Positions 17,162 to 26,101 of a stretch of DNA of 64,000 nucleotides are shown piece by piece. Position numbers and translations under genes: made by a program. This DNA is from Stutzerimonas stutzeri (GTDB taxonomy: Bacteria; Pseudomonadota; Gammaproteobacteria; Pseudomonadales; Pseudomonadaceae). Positions within the stretch are counted from its first letter, which is position 1. Each line of letters opens with the position of its first letter. The notes below the pieces were generated by a model. It ran no database searches and was not told where the DNA came from. It saw only the letters and a program-made list of their open reading frames with translations. Location of the stretch: assembly GCF_002909485.1 (NCBI RefSeq), contig NZ_PPXG01000002.1, positions 372,001 to 436,000 of the forward strand. The letters are read 5' to 3'.

Positions 17162-18070
17162 ATGCCGTGGGAACAATTGATCGGCCCGCTGCAGCCGGTT
17201 GCCGCAACCTCGGGGCTACGCGGCTGGTACCGGTCCGTGCGTGACGGTGCCGGCCGTGCTGACTCCTTCAGCCAAGCGGTATATGGCGGTCGACTGGCGA
17301 CCACTCCAGGGTTGGCTTTCCTCTCTGGCTACCAGGCGGCACTGCGTGCGCTCTGGCCCGATGCCCCGGCTGGGCTTGGCGCGCTGTGCACGACGGAACG
17401 GCGCAAATTACGACCTGCGGACATGACGATGCGATGGCATGCCGGCTATCTGAGTGGCAGCAAGGATTTCGTGACAGCGGGCGATGCTGTGCAGTGGTTA
17501 CTGGTCTCGGCCCGGGAGGAGGGCGTAGGTGAGTCGCCCCGGCTGGGTCTGTTCGTCACTGACCCGGACAGCGCGGGCGCGCTGCTGGTAACCGGCCCGG
17601 ATCTACCGCTCGTGCCTGATATTGCCCATGGGCGTTTGTGTCTTGAGCGGACCATTGGGGAACGATTGCCTGGCGATGGTTGGAGCGATTACGTCAGGCC
17701 ATTTCGTACCCATGAAGATCTTCATGTGCTGGCGGCGCTGACGGCCTGGCTTTACGGCGTAGCGCTACTGGAGCGGTGGCCGCGCAGCCTGGTACTGCGC
17801 TTGGCTGGGGTTCTTGCGGGGGCAGCCGAGGTCGCACGACAACCGGCCGACGCACCTGCCGCGCATCTGCTCCTGGCCGCATTGCTCGAACAATTCGCTT
17901 CGCTGCAGCCCGAGGTGGACAGCGTGATGAACGAGTCGCAGGGCGTCTGGGGCGCGCTGTGGCAACGCGATCGGGCAGTCCTCGGCCTTGCTCGTAAGGC
18001 CCAGGCACGCCGCCTGGAACAGGCGACCGCCGCGCTAGGGCTTGGATCACCCGAATCGCTTGGGTATTAG
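17162..18070 (+). CDS. Acyl-CoA-dehydrogenase-like protein, shortened
   Basis: A 302-residue protein whose middle part resembles the beta domain of acyl-CoA dehydrogenases: GALCTTERRKLRP, YLSGSKDFVTAGDAVQWLLV and GLFVTDPDSAGALLV. The family is usually about 380 residues, so the N-terminal helical domain is reduced, and I cannot find a clear catalytic Glu. GGGAG lies six bases before the ATG at 17162. It is divergent from olsBA. It may be a non-catalytic or altered flavoprotein linked to lipid metabolism; this is inference from context. Confidence 0.65.
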   Translation: MPWEQLIGPLQPVAATSGLRGWYRSVRDGAGRADSFSQAVYGGRLATTPGLAFLSGYQAALRALWPDAPAGLGALCTTERRKLRPADMTMRWHAGYLSGSKDFVTAGDAVQWLLVSAREEGVGESPRLGLFVTDPDSAGALLVTGPDLPLVPDIAHGRLCLERTIGERLPGDGWSDYVRPFRTHEDLHVLAALTAWLYGVALLERWPRSLVLRLAGVLAGAAEVARQPADAPAAHLLLAALLEQFASLQPEVDSVMNESQGVWGALWQRDRAVLGLARKAQARRLEQATAALGLGSPESLGY

Positions 18071-18296
18071 ACGCACGCTTGGCTACGGTCTGGGAACTCT
18101 GCCTGGCCGAGTCTGGCCTATAGGGATCATGTTTACGCCGAACGGCAGCTGCTGGCAGAGCACTGCGAGTTCGCCTAATGGCCGTGCCTTGCCTTGCTGA
18201 AAGGTCTGGTTAAGCTAGCGTGCGGTCAATTGCACCGCGTGTGGCCGTTTCAGTTCTCCGTTTCGCTTTGGGATGCTCATCGGAAAAAGGGATTTC
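18071..18296. other. Intergenic stretch before clsB, no gene seen
   Basis: About 230 bases with no open frame of coding character. It probably holds the promoter for the clsB unit; no repeat or strong terminator was noticed. Confidence 0.5.
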
Positions 18297-18371
18297 ATGT
18301 CATTTTGCTTTTTGTGTTGTTTGCTGCGTTGTCGGGCAGCGATTGGCTTTGCTCAGGGTGATGCCCTGTGA
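18297..18371 (+). CDS. Possible 24-residue Cys-rich leader peptide coupled to clsB
   Basis: ATG at 18297 is preceded by AAAAAGGGATTTC, a good ribosome site. It opens a 24-codon frame (MSFCFLCCLLRCRAAIGFAQ, then GDAL), rich in Cys and hydrophobic residues. Its TGA overlaps the clsB ATG (TGATG). The clsB start has only a weak ribosome site of its own, so this frame may deliver ribosomes to it. It could equally be chance. Confidence 0.35.
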   Translation: MSFCFLCCLLRCRAAIGFAQGDAL

Positions 18372-19528
18372 TGCTGGCCGGGTCGGTTTTCCCCTGGCGC
18401 AGCGACAATCATTTTCGCTTGCTGATAGATGGGCCGCAGTTCTTTCCGGCGATGTTCGATGCGATCGAGCGTGCCGAGCGGCGTATCGATCTGGAGCTTT
18501 ATCTGGTCGAGGACGGCCATTGCCTGGATCGCTTGCTCGAGCCATTGCTGCGGGCGGCGTCACGCGGTGTTCGGGTGCGTTGCCTGTTCGATGGCTTCGG
18601 TTGCCTGAAGATGGGTCAGGCCAACCGCGCCCGCATGACGGACGCCGGCGTCGAATTGCGCCTTTACAACCCGTTATCGCTACGCCTGAAGCTGCGTAAT
18701 CTGCATCGTGACCATCGCAAGTTGCTTCTGGTGGACGGCAACGTTGGCTATGTCGGCGGCACCGGGGTCACCGACGAGTTCTGGAATCCACTTGAGCCCA
18801 CCGTGCATTGGCACGAGGTTATGGTTGAAATGTCCGGCCCGCTGCTGCGGGACTGGCAGGAGCTGTTCGATACCCAGTGGGTGCATTGCCTGAAGCGGCG
18901 CATCTGGCAGTTGCCCTTGCCAAGTGTTGCACCGCGAATCCCGTTGCTGCCCAGTGGCTCCGGACTGGGGCGGGTGGCCTATGCGGCGGCGCGTCAGCAT
19001 CGCGACATCCTGCACAGCTTGTTGCGCAATCTGAGGCGTGCGCAAACGCGCATCTGGCTGGCGACTCCATATTTTCTGCCAACTGGCAAGGTTCGACGGG
19101 CACTGATCCGGGCTGCCCGCCGTGGCGTGGATGTGCGCCTGTTGCTGACCAGCCGCAATACCGATCATCCGCCCGTGCGCTATGCCGGGCAGCGCTTCTA
19201 TCCTCGCCTGCTGCGTGCGGGCGTGCGTATCCACGAATATCAGCCACACTTCTCCCACCTGAAAATGGTGCTGGTGGACGATTGGGTAAGCGTAGGATCG
19301 TGCAACTTCGACCATTGGAACCTGCGCTGGAATCTGGAGGCCAACCTCGAGGCGATAGATGAATCGTTGAGCGCCCAGGTGCAGGAGAGTTTCGAACGGG
19401 ACTTCAAGAACAGTATCGAAATCGATCTGGCCAGATGGTTCGCCCGGCCGTTTCACTTGCGCCTTTATCAGCGAATGTGGGGCTGGATGGACCGCCTGCT
19501 GGTCAACATCTTCAACCGCGGTGGCTAA
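18371..19528 (+). CDS. clsB: Cardiolipin synthase B-like phospholipase D family protein
   Basis: This is a phosphatidyltransferase expected to make cardiolipin or related anionic lipids at the inner membrane. The 385-residue protein has two HKD motifs, HRKLLLVDG and [10 protein letters not shown], each with the downstream Gly/Ser-Asn pattern ([15 protein letters not shown]), so both catalytic halves are present. It lacks long N-terminal transmembrane helices, as in ClsB rather than ClsA. I used the ATG at 18371; a GTG one codon earlier is possible. It lies downstream of the ornithine-lipid and acyl-CoA genes, extending a membrane-lipid neighbourhood. Confidence 0.88.
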   Translation: MLAGSVFPWRSDNHFRLLIDGPQFFPAMFDAIERAERRIDLELYLVEDGHCLDRLLEPLLRAASRGVRVRCLFDGFGCLKMGQANRARMTDAGVELRLYNPLSLRLKLRNLHRDHRKLLLVDGNVGYVGGTGVTDEFWNPLEPTVHWHEVMVEMSGPLLRDWQELFDTQWVHCLKRRIWQLPLPSVAPRIPLLPSGSGLGRVAYAAARQHRDILHSLLRNLRRAQTRIWLATPYFLPTGKVRRALIRAARRGVDVRLLLTSRNTDHPPVRYAGQRFYPRLLRAGVRIHEYQPHFSHLKMVLVDDWVSVGSCNFDHWNLRWNLEANLEAIDESLSAQVQESFERDFKNSIEIDLARWFARPFHLRLYQRMWGWMDRLLVNIFNRGG

Positions 19529-19580
19529 TGTCGCCGCGCACCGGAGCACTGCTCCAAACCCGCGCAAAGAGGACGATCCG

Positions 19581-20162
19581 ATGGCGGCAAAGAATATTTT
19601 GATGCTGGTGGGCGACTACGTTGAGGACTACGAGACCATGGTGCCATTCCAGGCATTGCAGATGGTCGGTCACCGCGTGCATGCCGTGTGCCCGGACAAG
19701 AAGGCGGGCGATAGCGTACGCACCGCAATTCATGATTTCGAGGGCGACCAGACCTACAGTGAGAAGCCCGGTCACAACTTCGCGCTGAACTTCGACTTCA
19801 CTGCGGTGCGTGCCGACGATTACGACGCGCTTGTCATTCCTGGTGGTCGAGCACCGGAGTACCTGCGCCTGAACGAACAGGTGCTGGCGCTAGTGCGTGC
19901 GTTCGATGAAGCCAAGAAACCGATAGCTGCCGTTTGCCACGGGGCGCAGCTGCTCGCTGCCGCGGGCGTACTCAAGGGCCGTGCATGCAGTGCCTATCCG
20001 GCCTGTGCACCGGAAGTGAGGCTAGCTGGCGGCGAGTACATCGATATCCCCGTGGATCAGGCCCATACCGATGGCAATCTGGTCAGCGCGCCGGCTTGGC
20101 CGGCCCATCCGGCGTGGTTAGCGGCGTTCCTCGAAGTGCTGGGTACCCGCATCAGCCTGTAA
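19581..20162 (+). CDS. DJ-1/PfpI family protein
   Basis: A 193-residue member of the DJ-1/PfpI/class I glutamine amidotransferase-like superfamily. The nucleophile elbow is visible as [17 protein letters not shown], with the catalytic Cys followed by His, and VGDYVEDYE near the N-terminus carries the conserved acidic residue. Roles in the family include glyoxalase III, protein repair and intracellular protease; which applies cannot be read. AAGAGG precedes the ATG at 19581. A weak terminator follows. Confidence 0.9.
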   Translation: MAAKNILMLVGDYVEDYETMVPFQALQMVGHRVHAVCPDKKAGDSVRTAIHDFEGDQTYSEKPGHNFALNFDFTAVRADDYDALVIPGGRAPEYLRLNEQVLALVRAFDEAKKPIAAVCHGAQLLAAAGVLKGRACSAYPACAPEVRLAGGEYIDIPVDQAHTDGNLVSAPAWPAHPAWLAAFLEVLGTRISL

Positions 20163-20180
20163 TATGCCCGCTTCACGGAG

Positions 20181-20212
20181 GCCCGCCGCGCATACTGCGT
20201 AGCGGGTCTTTT
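20181..20212 (+). terminator. Likely terminator after the DJ-1/PfpI gene
   Basis: GCCCGC and GCGGGT pair around a 15-base loop that can fold further, followed by CTTTTC. It is a moderate intrinsic terminator 18 bases past the stop. Confidence 0.5.
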
Positions 20213-20250
20213 CATATGTGAGGCTCTGTCCTCGTGTCCATGAGTGCCCC

Positions 20251-20469
20251 ATGACCCAAGTAAAAGATCCTCTCCACGGTGTAACGCTGGAGGCCATCCT
20301 GATCGACTTGCATGCGCGTTTCGGCTGGGATGGTCTTGCCGAGCGGGTGGATGTCCGATGCTTCAGCAATGATCCCAGCATCAAATCCAGCCTCAAGTTC
20401 CTGCGTAAGACGCCGTGGGCGAGGACCAAGGTCGAGGCGCTGTACCTTCAGGAACACCGCCCCGGCTAA
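20251..20469 (+). CDS. VF530 family small DNA-binding-like protein
   Basis: A 72-residue basic protein matching the VF530/DUF2132 family: [31 protein letters not shown] and [15 protein letters not shown]. The family has a known compact helical structure and has been suggested to bind nucleic acid; the role is not established. The ATG at 20251 gives the family-typical N-terminus. It stands alone between a terminator and the chemoreceptor gene. Confidence 0.85.
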   Translation: MTQVKDPLHGVTLEAILIDLHARFGWDGLAERVDVRCFSNDPSIKSSLKFLRKTPWARTKVEALYLQEHRPG

Positions 20470-20624
20470 TAGGCGCCTGAAAAGCAGGCACGCTGACCCG
20501 TTTGGCAGATTTCTCTCGTATCCAGCTCAAGTTAACGCTGCTCCGTCCGATGGTTGTAACAGATTGATTCGTCATGACTGATGAGTCGAAATTGCTATTA
20601 GATCGCTATCACGGAGCTCAGGCG

Positions 20625-22190
20625 GTGAGAAACAACGGGCCAGTAAGCAACACAGAACGGGCTTTTCCGGCGCATCAGCGACTGATTTCCGCGACTGATA
20701 CGCAAGGCAAGATCCTCTATTGCAACGACGAATTCGTAGCCATCAGTGGCTATTCTCGATCCGACTTGATCGGCAGCGATCACAATCTGGTCCGTCACCC
20801 AGACATGCCGCCGGCCGTATTCGAGACCATGTGGGGCTATTTGAAAGCCGGCAAGAGCTGGATGGGGATAGTGAAGAACCGCTGCAAGAACGGCGACTTC
20901 TACTGGGTTAGTGCCTATGTCACGCCGATTTTCGACAGCGGTAAGCTGACTGGCTACGAGTCGGTTCGGGTCAAGCCGAGCGTCGATCAAGTGGCCCAGG
21001 CTACAGCCCTGTATGAGCGCCTGCGTGCAGGTAAGCCTGCGGTCTCTCTGGGGCGGCGCGTGGAGGGCTGGGCTCGCGTGCTGGCGATGCCGATGTGCGC
21101 CGCGGCCTTGGCTGCTGGCGGTATTTTCTGGCTGCCACCGGCAGTAGAAGTGGTCGTCGTGCTTGGCCTGTTCTTCGCATTGGGGCTCAGTTATCACTTT
21201 GCCATGCAACGGCAGCTGCAACAGATCCTGCAGCGTGTCCCCGAAGCCTTTACCGACCCGGTGGTAGCGCTGACCTATACACAGCAGCATGGTAACGCTG
21301 CGCGCTTGGAGATGGCGCTGGTCAGTGAGGATGCTCGTTTGCGTACGGCCCTGACGCGTCTGTCCGACCTCGCCGGGCAGGTCGCAAGCGCATCGGCCGA
21401 GACCTACTCTCTGGCGAGCCAGACCGAAAGCGATCTGCGTCAACAGCGCGGTGAAACGGATATGACGGCCACGGCGGTAACGCAGATGACCGCATCCATT
21501 ACTGAAGTGGCGGGGCACGTCCAGCACACGGCGGAGGAGGCCACCACGGCGAACGCGCTGGCAGACGACGGTGACCGGGTCGCAGCGAGTTCCCGCGAGG
21601 CGATGGAAATGCTGTCGGCGACCGTCACCAACATCGGCAACGTAGTCAACGAGCTGGCTGGCGAAACCCAGCAGATCGTATCCGCCGCCGGCATGATCCA
21701 GAGCATCGCCGACCAGACCAACCTGCTGGCGCTGAATGCTGCCATCGAGGCCGCACGTGCTGGCGAGCAGGGCAGGGGCTTTGCCGTGGTCGCCGACGAG
21801 GTGCGTGCGTTGGCGAGCAAGACGCGGGAGTCGACGCAGCAGATCCAGGCCATCATCCAGTCGCTCACCAGCAAGGCGGGTGAGGCCGTGACAATCGCAC
21901 AGGTGGGTGACAAGGAGGCGGCCCAGGGGTTGGCCCAGGTCGTCGAGGCGCAGCAGGCATTGCAGGGCATTCGCGATGCGGTCGGCCGCATTGCCGGGAT
22001 GAGCCAGCAGATGGCTGCCGCTGCCGAAGAGCAGGCGCATGTGGCCGAAGACATTGCTCGTCAGGTCACCTGTATTGCCGTCACGACCGACAGCAATGTC
22101 AGCAAGGCGGACCTGACCATGCAGCGCGGTCGCGACCTGGAATGCGCGGCGAACGGGCTGCGGGCACTGGTCGAACGCTTCAACCGCTGA
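20625..22190 (+). CDS. aer: Aer-type PAS-containing chemoreceptor
   Basis: This is an inner-membrane energy/oxygen taxis transducer. From GTG 20625 it has 521 residues: an N-terminal PAS domain expected to hold FAD (about 15-120; [36 protein letters not shown]), one hydrophobic hairpin at about 152-190, a short HAMP-like linker, and a methyl-accepting signalling domain whose conserved tip includes [12 protein letters not shown] at about 366. I prefer the GTG because it starts [15 protein letters not shown] like Aer proteins and has CGGAG upstream; an ATG at 20574 adds 17 residues. There is no periplasmic ligand domain, so the signal is internal redox state. Confidence 0.9.
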   Translation: MRNNGPVSNTERAFPAHQRLISATDTQGKILYCNDEFVAISGYSRSDLIGSDHNLVRHPDMPPAVFETMWGYLKAGKSWMGIVKNRCKNGDFYWVSAYVTPIFDSGKLTGYESVRVKPSVDQVAQATALYERLRAGKPAVSLGRRVEGWARVLAMPMCAAALAAGGIFWLPPAVEVVVVLGLFFALGLSYHFAMQRQLQQILQRVPEAFTDPVVALTYTQQHGNAARLEMALVSEDARLRTALTRLSDLAGQVASASAETYSLASQTESDLRQQRGETDMTATAVTQMTASITEVAGHVQHTAEEATTANALADDGDRVAASSREAMEMLSATVTNIGNVVNELAGETQQIVSAAGMIQSIADQTNLLALNAAIEAARAGEQGRGFAVVADEVRALASKTRESTQQIQAIIQSLTSKAGEAVTIAQVGDKEAAQGLAQVVEAQQALQGIRDAVGRIAGMSQQMAAAAEEQAHVAEDIARQVTCIAVTTDSNVSKADLTMQRGRDLECAANGLRALVERFNR

Positions 22191-22202
22191 TTGCCGGGCA
22201 AT

Positions 22203-22231
22203 AAAAAGCCCGGCATCGAGCCGGGCTTTTT
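22203..22231. terminator. Bidirectional terminator between aer and fumA
   Basis: AAAAAGCCCGGC, a five-base loop and GCCGGGCTTTTTA form a symmetric intrinsic terminator between two converging genes. It has a T-run on both strands and serves both. Confidence 0.92.
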
Positions 22232-22244
22232 ATTGGGGTGTCGC

Positions 22245-23768
22245 TTATTGCACTTCGACCGCCAGGCTGTCGGCGATCTTCTGCTGCCAGATCGCCGGGC
22301 CGGTGATGTGCACCGACTCGCCGTTGGTGTCGACGGCGACGGTGACTGGCATGTCCTTCACTTCGAACTCGTAGATCGCTTCCATGCCCAGCTCGGCGAA
22401 GGCCAGCACCTTGGACTTCTTGATCGCCTGGGCGACCAGGTAAGCCGCGCCGCCAACCGCCATCAGGTAGACGGCCTTGTTGTCCTTGATCGCTTCGATG
22501 GCGATCGGGCCACGCTCGGACTTGCCGATCATGCCCAGCAGACCAGTGCTCTCGAGAATCTGACGGGTGAACTTGTCCATGCGCGTCGCGGTGGTCGGGC
22601 CAGCCGGGCCAACCACTTCGTCACCGACCGGATCGACCGGGCCGACGTAATAGATGAAGCGGCCCTTGAGGTCCACCGGCAACTCTTCGCCCTTGTTCAG
22701 CATGTCGACCATGCGCTTGTGCGCGGCGTCGCGGCCGGTGAGCATCTTGCCGTTGAGCAGGACGGTCTCGCCCGGCTTCCAGCTCTGTACTTCTTCCGGG
22801 GTGATGGTGTCGAGGTTGACGCGGCGCGCGCTCGGGCCGGCTTCCCAGACGATCTCGGGGTAGGCATCCAGCGGCGGCGGGGTCAGTTCGGCAGGGCCGG
22901 AACCGTCGAGCACGAAGTGTGCGTGGCGGGTGGCGGCGCAGTTGGGGATCATGCACACCGGCAGCGAGGCGGCGTGGGTCGGGTAATCCATGATCTTCAC
23001 GTCGAGCACGGTGGTCAGGCCGCCGAGGCCCTGGGCGCCGATGCCCAGCTGGTTGACCTTCTCGAACAGCTCAAGACGCAGCTCTTCGATGCGGTTCTGC
23101 GGGCCACGGGCCTTCAGCTCATGGATGTCGATGGATTCCATCAGGACTTCCTTGGCCATCACTGCGGCCTTCTCGGCGGTGCCGCCGATGCCGATGCCGA
23201 GCATACCCGGCGGGCACCAGCCGGCGCCCATAGTCGGCACGGTCTTCAGTACCCAGTCGACGATCGAGTCGGACGGGTTGAGCATGGCCATCTTCGACTT
23301 GTTCTCGGAACCGCCGCCCTTGGCTGCGACGTCCACTTCCACCTTGTCGCCGGGAACGATGGAGTAGTGGATGACGGCCGGCGTATTGTCCTTGGTATTT
23401 TTGCGGGAACCTGCCGGGTCGGCCAGGATCGAAGCACGCAGGACGTTTTCCGGCAGGTTGTAGGCGCGGCGCACACCCTCGTTGATCATGTCGTCCAGGC
23501 TCATGGTCGCGCCGTCCCAGCGCACGTCCATGCCGACACGGACGAACACGGTGACGATACCGGTGTCCTGGCAGATCGGGCGATGACCGGTGGCGCACAT
23601 GCGCGAGTTGATCAGTATCTGCGCCATGGAGTCGCGGGCAGCCGGGGATTCTTCACGCAGGTAGGCTTCATGCATCGCCTGGATGAAATCCACGGGGTGG
23701 TAGTAAGAAATGAACTGCAAAGCGTCAGCGACGCTTTGAATCAGGTCGTCTTGCTTGATCACGGTCAT
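22245..23768 (-). CDS. fumA: Class I (iron-sulfur) fumarate hydratase
   Basis: The enzyme interconverts fumarate and malate in the TCA cycle using an oxygen-sensitive [4Fe-4S] cluster. The 507-residue protein has the alpha domain (ligand region GHRPICQDTG; GAGWCPPGMLGIGIGG; MIPNCAATRHAHF) fused to the beta domain (about 330-507; GPTTATRMDKF), as in E. coli FumA/FumB. Cys residues fit the three cluster ligands. I start at the ATG at 23768 (MTVIKQDDLIQS) rather than one five codons earlier. The leader contains a strong hairpin, and a TATACT -10 lies upstream. Confidence 0.95.
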   Translation of the reverse strand: MTVIKQDDLIQSVADALQFISYYHPVDFIQAMHEAYLREESPAARDSMAQILINSRMCATGHRPICQDTGIVTVFVRVGMDVRWDGATMSLDDMINEGVRRAYNLPENVLRASILADPAGSRKNTKDNTPAVIHYSIVPGDKVEVDVAAKGGGSENKSKMAMLNPSDSIVDWVLKTVPTMGAGWCPPGMLGIGIGGTAEKAAVMAKEVLMESIDIHELKARGPQNRIEELRLELFEKVNQLGIGAQGLGGLTTVLDVKIMDYPTHAASLPVCMIPNCAATRHAHFVLDGSGPAELTPPPLDAYPEIVWEAGPSARRVNLDTITPEEVQSWKPGETVLLNGKMLTGRDAAHKRMVDMLNKGEELPVDLKGRFIYYVGPVDPVGDEVVGPAGPTTATRMDKFTRQILESTGLLGMIGKSERGPIAIEAIKDNKAVYLMAVGGAAYLVAQAIKKSKVLAFAELGMEAIYEFEVKDMPVTVAVDTNGESVHITGPAIWQQKIADSLAVEVQ

Positions 23769-23797
23769 GCAGCGCGTCCTCATACGGGGCGATAAGA

Positions 23798-23826
23798 GGC
23801 GCGTCGGGGGTGGCAGTCGACGCGCC
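23798..23826 (-). other. Hairpin in the fumA leader
   Basis: GGCGCGTCG (23798-23806) and CGACGCGCC (23818-23826) form a nine-bp stem with an 11-base loop inside the predicted 5' untranslated region, about 30 bases before the fumA ATG. It may protect the message or regulate it. Confidence 0.45.
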
Positions 23827-23843
23827 GCGAAAAAATGCGGCGC

Positions 23844-23849
23844 AGTATA
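23844..23849 (-). promoter_or_regulatory. Putative -10 element of fumA
   Basis: TATACT on the minus strand (cgtTATACTgc) about 75 bases upstream of the fumA start. No good -35 match is at standard spacing, so an activator may be needed or the element may be fortuitous. Confidence 0.35.
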
Positions 23850-23962
23850 ACGCGTCAGGCTGCGCGGTACACGGATGGACCAGGAGCGATGGGAATGCTG
23901 GCTAGGATTTTGTTTTCGGTAAGCGTAGAGTGCGGCAAATTGCCACGGCGGGAAGGATCCCT

Positions 23963-25093
23963 ATGAGTGCGATGCGTGACGAGACCGATATGCGTGCATT
24001 GCAGCAGTTGGTTACGCGGCGATTCGCACTGGCCTCCGTGACCTACGGTCTGGGCCTGGTGCTGACCTGGGTGGCGGTGGCGGGGGGCTTCTACCAGGCC
24101 TCGGTGGCCAGCGCCGTGGCGCAGTCGGCATTGATTGTGGTCAGTCAGCTGCTGTTCTTCTGGCTGTTTCACCGAGGCGTCAACCTGCGTTCCAAGGATC
24201 CCAGCCTGACTGAGCCGCAGGTCCTGGTGGGGTTGCTGTGGCTGACGACCTTTCTGTTCAACCTCGGCAGCGCTCGTGGCTCGCTGCTGGTGCTCTATCT
24301 GCTGGTGCTGATGTTTGCCGTCTTTCTGCCGCCGAAGGTGTTCATTCGCTACGCCGCACTGGCTTTCGTCAGCTTCGTCAGCATGGCTGCCCTGGATTAC
24401 TATCTGCAGCGGCCGATCGAGACCGATGTGTTCCTGCTGCAGGCCAGCGTGCTGCTGGTGACGCTGATCTGGATGTGTCTGTTCGCCGGCCACGTGTATC
24501 GCTTGCGCCAGCGCATGCGCCAGCGGCGTTTCGCGTTGCAGGCACATCAGGACACCCTGCGCGGAATGATGCGTCAACTGGAGGATCTGGCTTCTACCGA
24601 CGAGTTGACGGGCCTATACAACCGGCGGCGCTTCCTGCGCATCGCCGAGGGCGACCTGAACCGCCTGCGCAAGGGGCATCAATCGGGGCTGGCGCTCATC
24701 GATCTGGACCACTTCAAACGCATCAACGATATCCACGGCCATGCCACCGGAGACCGCGTGCTGCAGGCCTTTGCCAGCGTAGCGCGGTCCTGTCTGCGTG
24801 ATGACGACGTGCTGGCCCGTTATGGCGGCGAGGAGTTCGTGCTACTGCTGCCCAATACCGACGCCGAGCAGTTCACCGCGTGCTGTGAGCGCCTGCGAGA
24901 GGCTTTCGCCAACGCCGAGCCGGAAGACGCCAATATCGAAGCCGGACATCTCAGCCTGTCGATCGGCCTGACCCTGCTGAACGCCGGAGATGATCTGGAT
25001 GCAGCGCTACAGCGTGCCGACGAAGCGCTTTATCGAGCCAAGCGCGGTGGTCGCAATCGTTGCGAACCCGCCTGGGTCACCGCCGATGCCTGA
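23963..25093 (+). CDS. Membrane-bound diguanylate cyclase
   Basis: The enzyme makes c-di-GMP from two GTP at the inner membrane. The 376-residue protein has about six hydrophobic segments (about 15-175) forming an uncharacterised sensor region, a short coiled linker rich in Arg/Gln, then GGDEF (about 205-370). The active site is GGEEF at 288-292, with an inhibitory RDDD at 279-282 exactly five residues before it, so feedback inhibition is expected. AAGGA precedes the ATG at 23963. The 3' end overlaps the next gene by eight bases. Confidence 0.93.
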   Translation: MSAMRDETDMRALQQLVTRRFALASVTYGLGLVLTWVAVAGGFYQASVASAVAQSALIVVSQLLFFWLFHRGVNLRSKDPSLTEPQVLVGLLWLTTFLFNLGSARGSLLVLYLLVLMFAVFLPPKVFIRYAALAFVSFVSMAALDYYLQRPIETDVFLLQASVLLVTLIWMCLFAGHVYRLRQRMRQRRFALQAHQDTLRGMMRQLEDLASTDELTGLYNRRRFLRIAEGDLNRLRKGHQSGLALIDLDHFKRINDIHGHATGDRVLQAFASVARSCLRDDDVLARYGGEEFVLLLPNTDAEQFTACCERLREAFANAEPEDANIEAGHLSLSIGLTLLNAGDDLDAALQRADEALYRAKRGGRNRCEPAWVTADA

Positions 25094-26027
25094 GTTGCAT
25101 TGCGCCGGCAAGCGCTGGTCGGTCGCGCCCGCTACCAACCTGCTTGATGCCCTGATCGCTGCCGGCTTGCCCGTACCCTACAGTTGCCGCGCCGGCAGCT
25201 GCCACGCCTGCCTGGTGCGCTGTGTCGACGGAGCACCGCGCGATCTGCAACCCGACCTGCTGCGGCCCGAGCAGCATGCGGCCGGCTGGCGACTGGCCTG
25301 TCAGTGCCGTGTCGAGGAGGATTTCGGTGTAGAAGTCTTCGATCCCCGCCGCGACGGACTGCCCGCTCAGGTGCAAAGCGCCGAGTGGCTGAGCGGCAGC
25401 GTGTTGCGCCTGCGTCTGCTGCCGGAGCGGCCGCTGCGCTATCGTGCAGGTCAGCACCTGTTGCTGTGGACCGGTGCCGGCATCGCTAGGCCGTATTCGC
25501 TGGCCAGCCTTCCCGGCGACGATTCCTGGCTGGAGTTTCATCTCGATTGCTCCAGGCCGGGGGCGTTCTGCGATGCCGCGCGGCAGATGCGCGCGGGCGA
25601 CACGCTGCGGCTGGGCGACCTGCACGGTGGTGCATTGCATTACGAGCCGGAGTGGTCCGAGCGCTCTTTATTGCTGCTGGCTTCGGGAACCGGGTTGGCC
25701 CCTTTGTTCAGCCTGTTGCGCGAGAGCCTGCGCCAGGGCCATGCCGGGACGATCAGACTGCTGCATTTTTGCCGCGACGAGCACTACCTGCGCGGGCCGT
25801 TGCAGGCGTTGGCGGACAGGCACGAGAACCTGGAGCTGCAATGGGTCGATGCGCAACAGCGTGACAGCGTGCTTTCGACGCTACGACCAACGTCGCGGCG
25901 GGACATCGCGCTGTTCTGCGGCGGTTCGGCGTTCGTTGACGCCTGCGCCAGGCGCCTGTTTCTCGCGGGCCTGCCGCGTGGACAGATATTCAGCGACGCT
26001 TTCGTCAGCGCGACTCAGCCACGGTAG
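25086..26027 (+). CDS. Ferredoxin/FNR-type iron-sulfur oxidoreductase
   Basis: A 313-residue electron-transfer flavoprotein. The N-terminal plant-type [2Fe-2S] domain shows CRAGSCHAC plus a fourth Cys in RLACQCR. It is followed by an FAD domain (ARPYSLASLPG) and an NAD(P)H domain (LASGTGLAPLFSLLRE; FCGGSAF). This matches reductase components of oxygenases and CDP-6-deoxy-delta-3,4-glucoseen reductase-like proteins. No oxygenase partner is nearby. The ATG at 25086 lies within the end of the diguanylate cyclase gene (overlap ATGCCTGA), implying co-translation. Confidence 0.88.
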   Translation: MPELHCAGKRWSVAPATNLLDALIAAGLPVPYSCRAGSCHACLVRCVDGAPRDLQPDLLRPEQHAAGWRLACQCRVEEDFGVEVFDPRRDGLPAQVQSAEWLSGSVLRLRLLPERPLRYRAGQHLLLWTGAGIARPYSLASLPGDDSWLEFHLDCSRPGAFCDAARQMRAGDTLRLGDLHGGALHYEPEWSERSLLLLASGTGLAPLFSLLRESLRQGHAGTIRLLHFCRDEHYLRGPLQALADRHENLELQWVDAQQRDSVLSTLRPTSRRDIALFCGGSAFVDACARRLFLAGLPRGQIFSDAFVSATQPR

Positions 26028-26055
26028 TTGGCTCCCCGTTCGATCTCGCAGACAG

Positions 26056-26085
26056 CACGAGGCCGGCTAAAGAGCCGGCCTCGTG
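26056..26085. terminator. Twelve-bp palindromic hairpin between converging genes
   Basis: CACGAGGCCGGC and its perfect complement flank a six-base loop. No T-run is present on either strand, so it may act with Rho or merely stabilise both 3' ends. Confidence 0.55.
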
Positions 26086-26101
26086 TGATTCCCTGTCAAC
26101 C

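Noticed and set aside
22191-23795. A 534-codon plus-strand frame
   Set aside because: It is exactly antisense to fumA, whose motifs are complete. No ribosome site or domain supports the plus frame.
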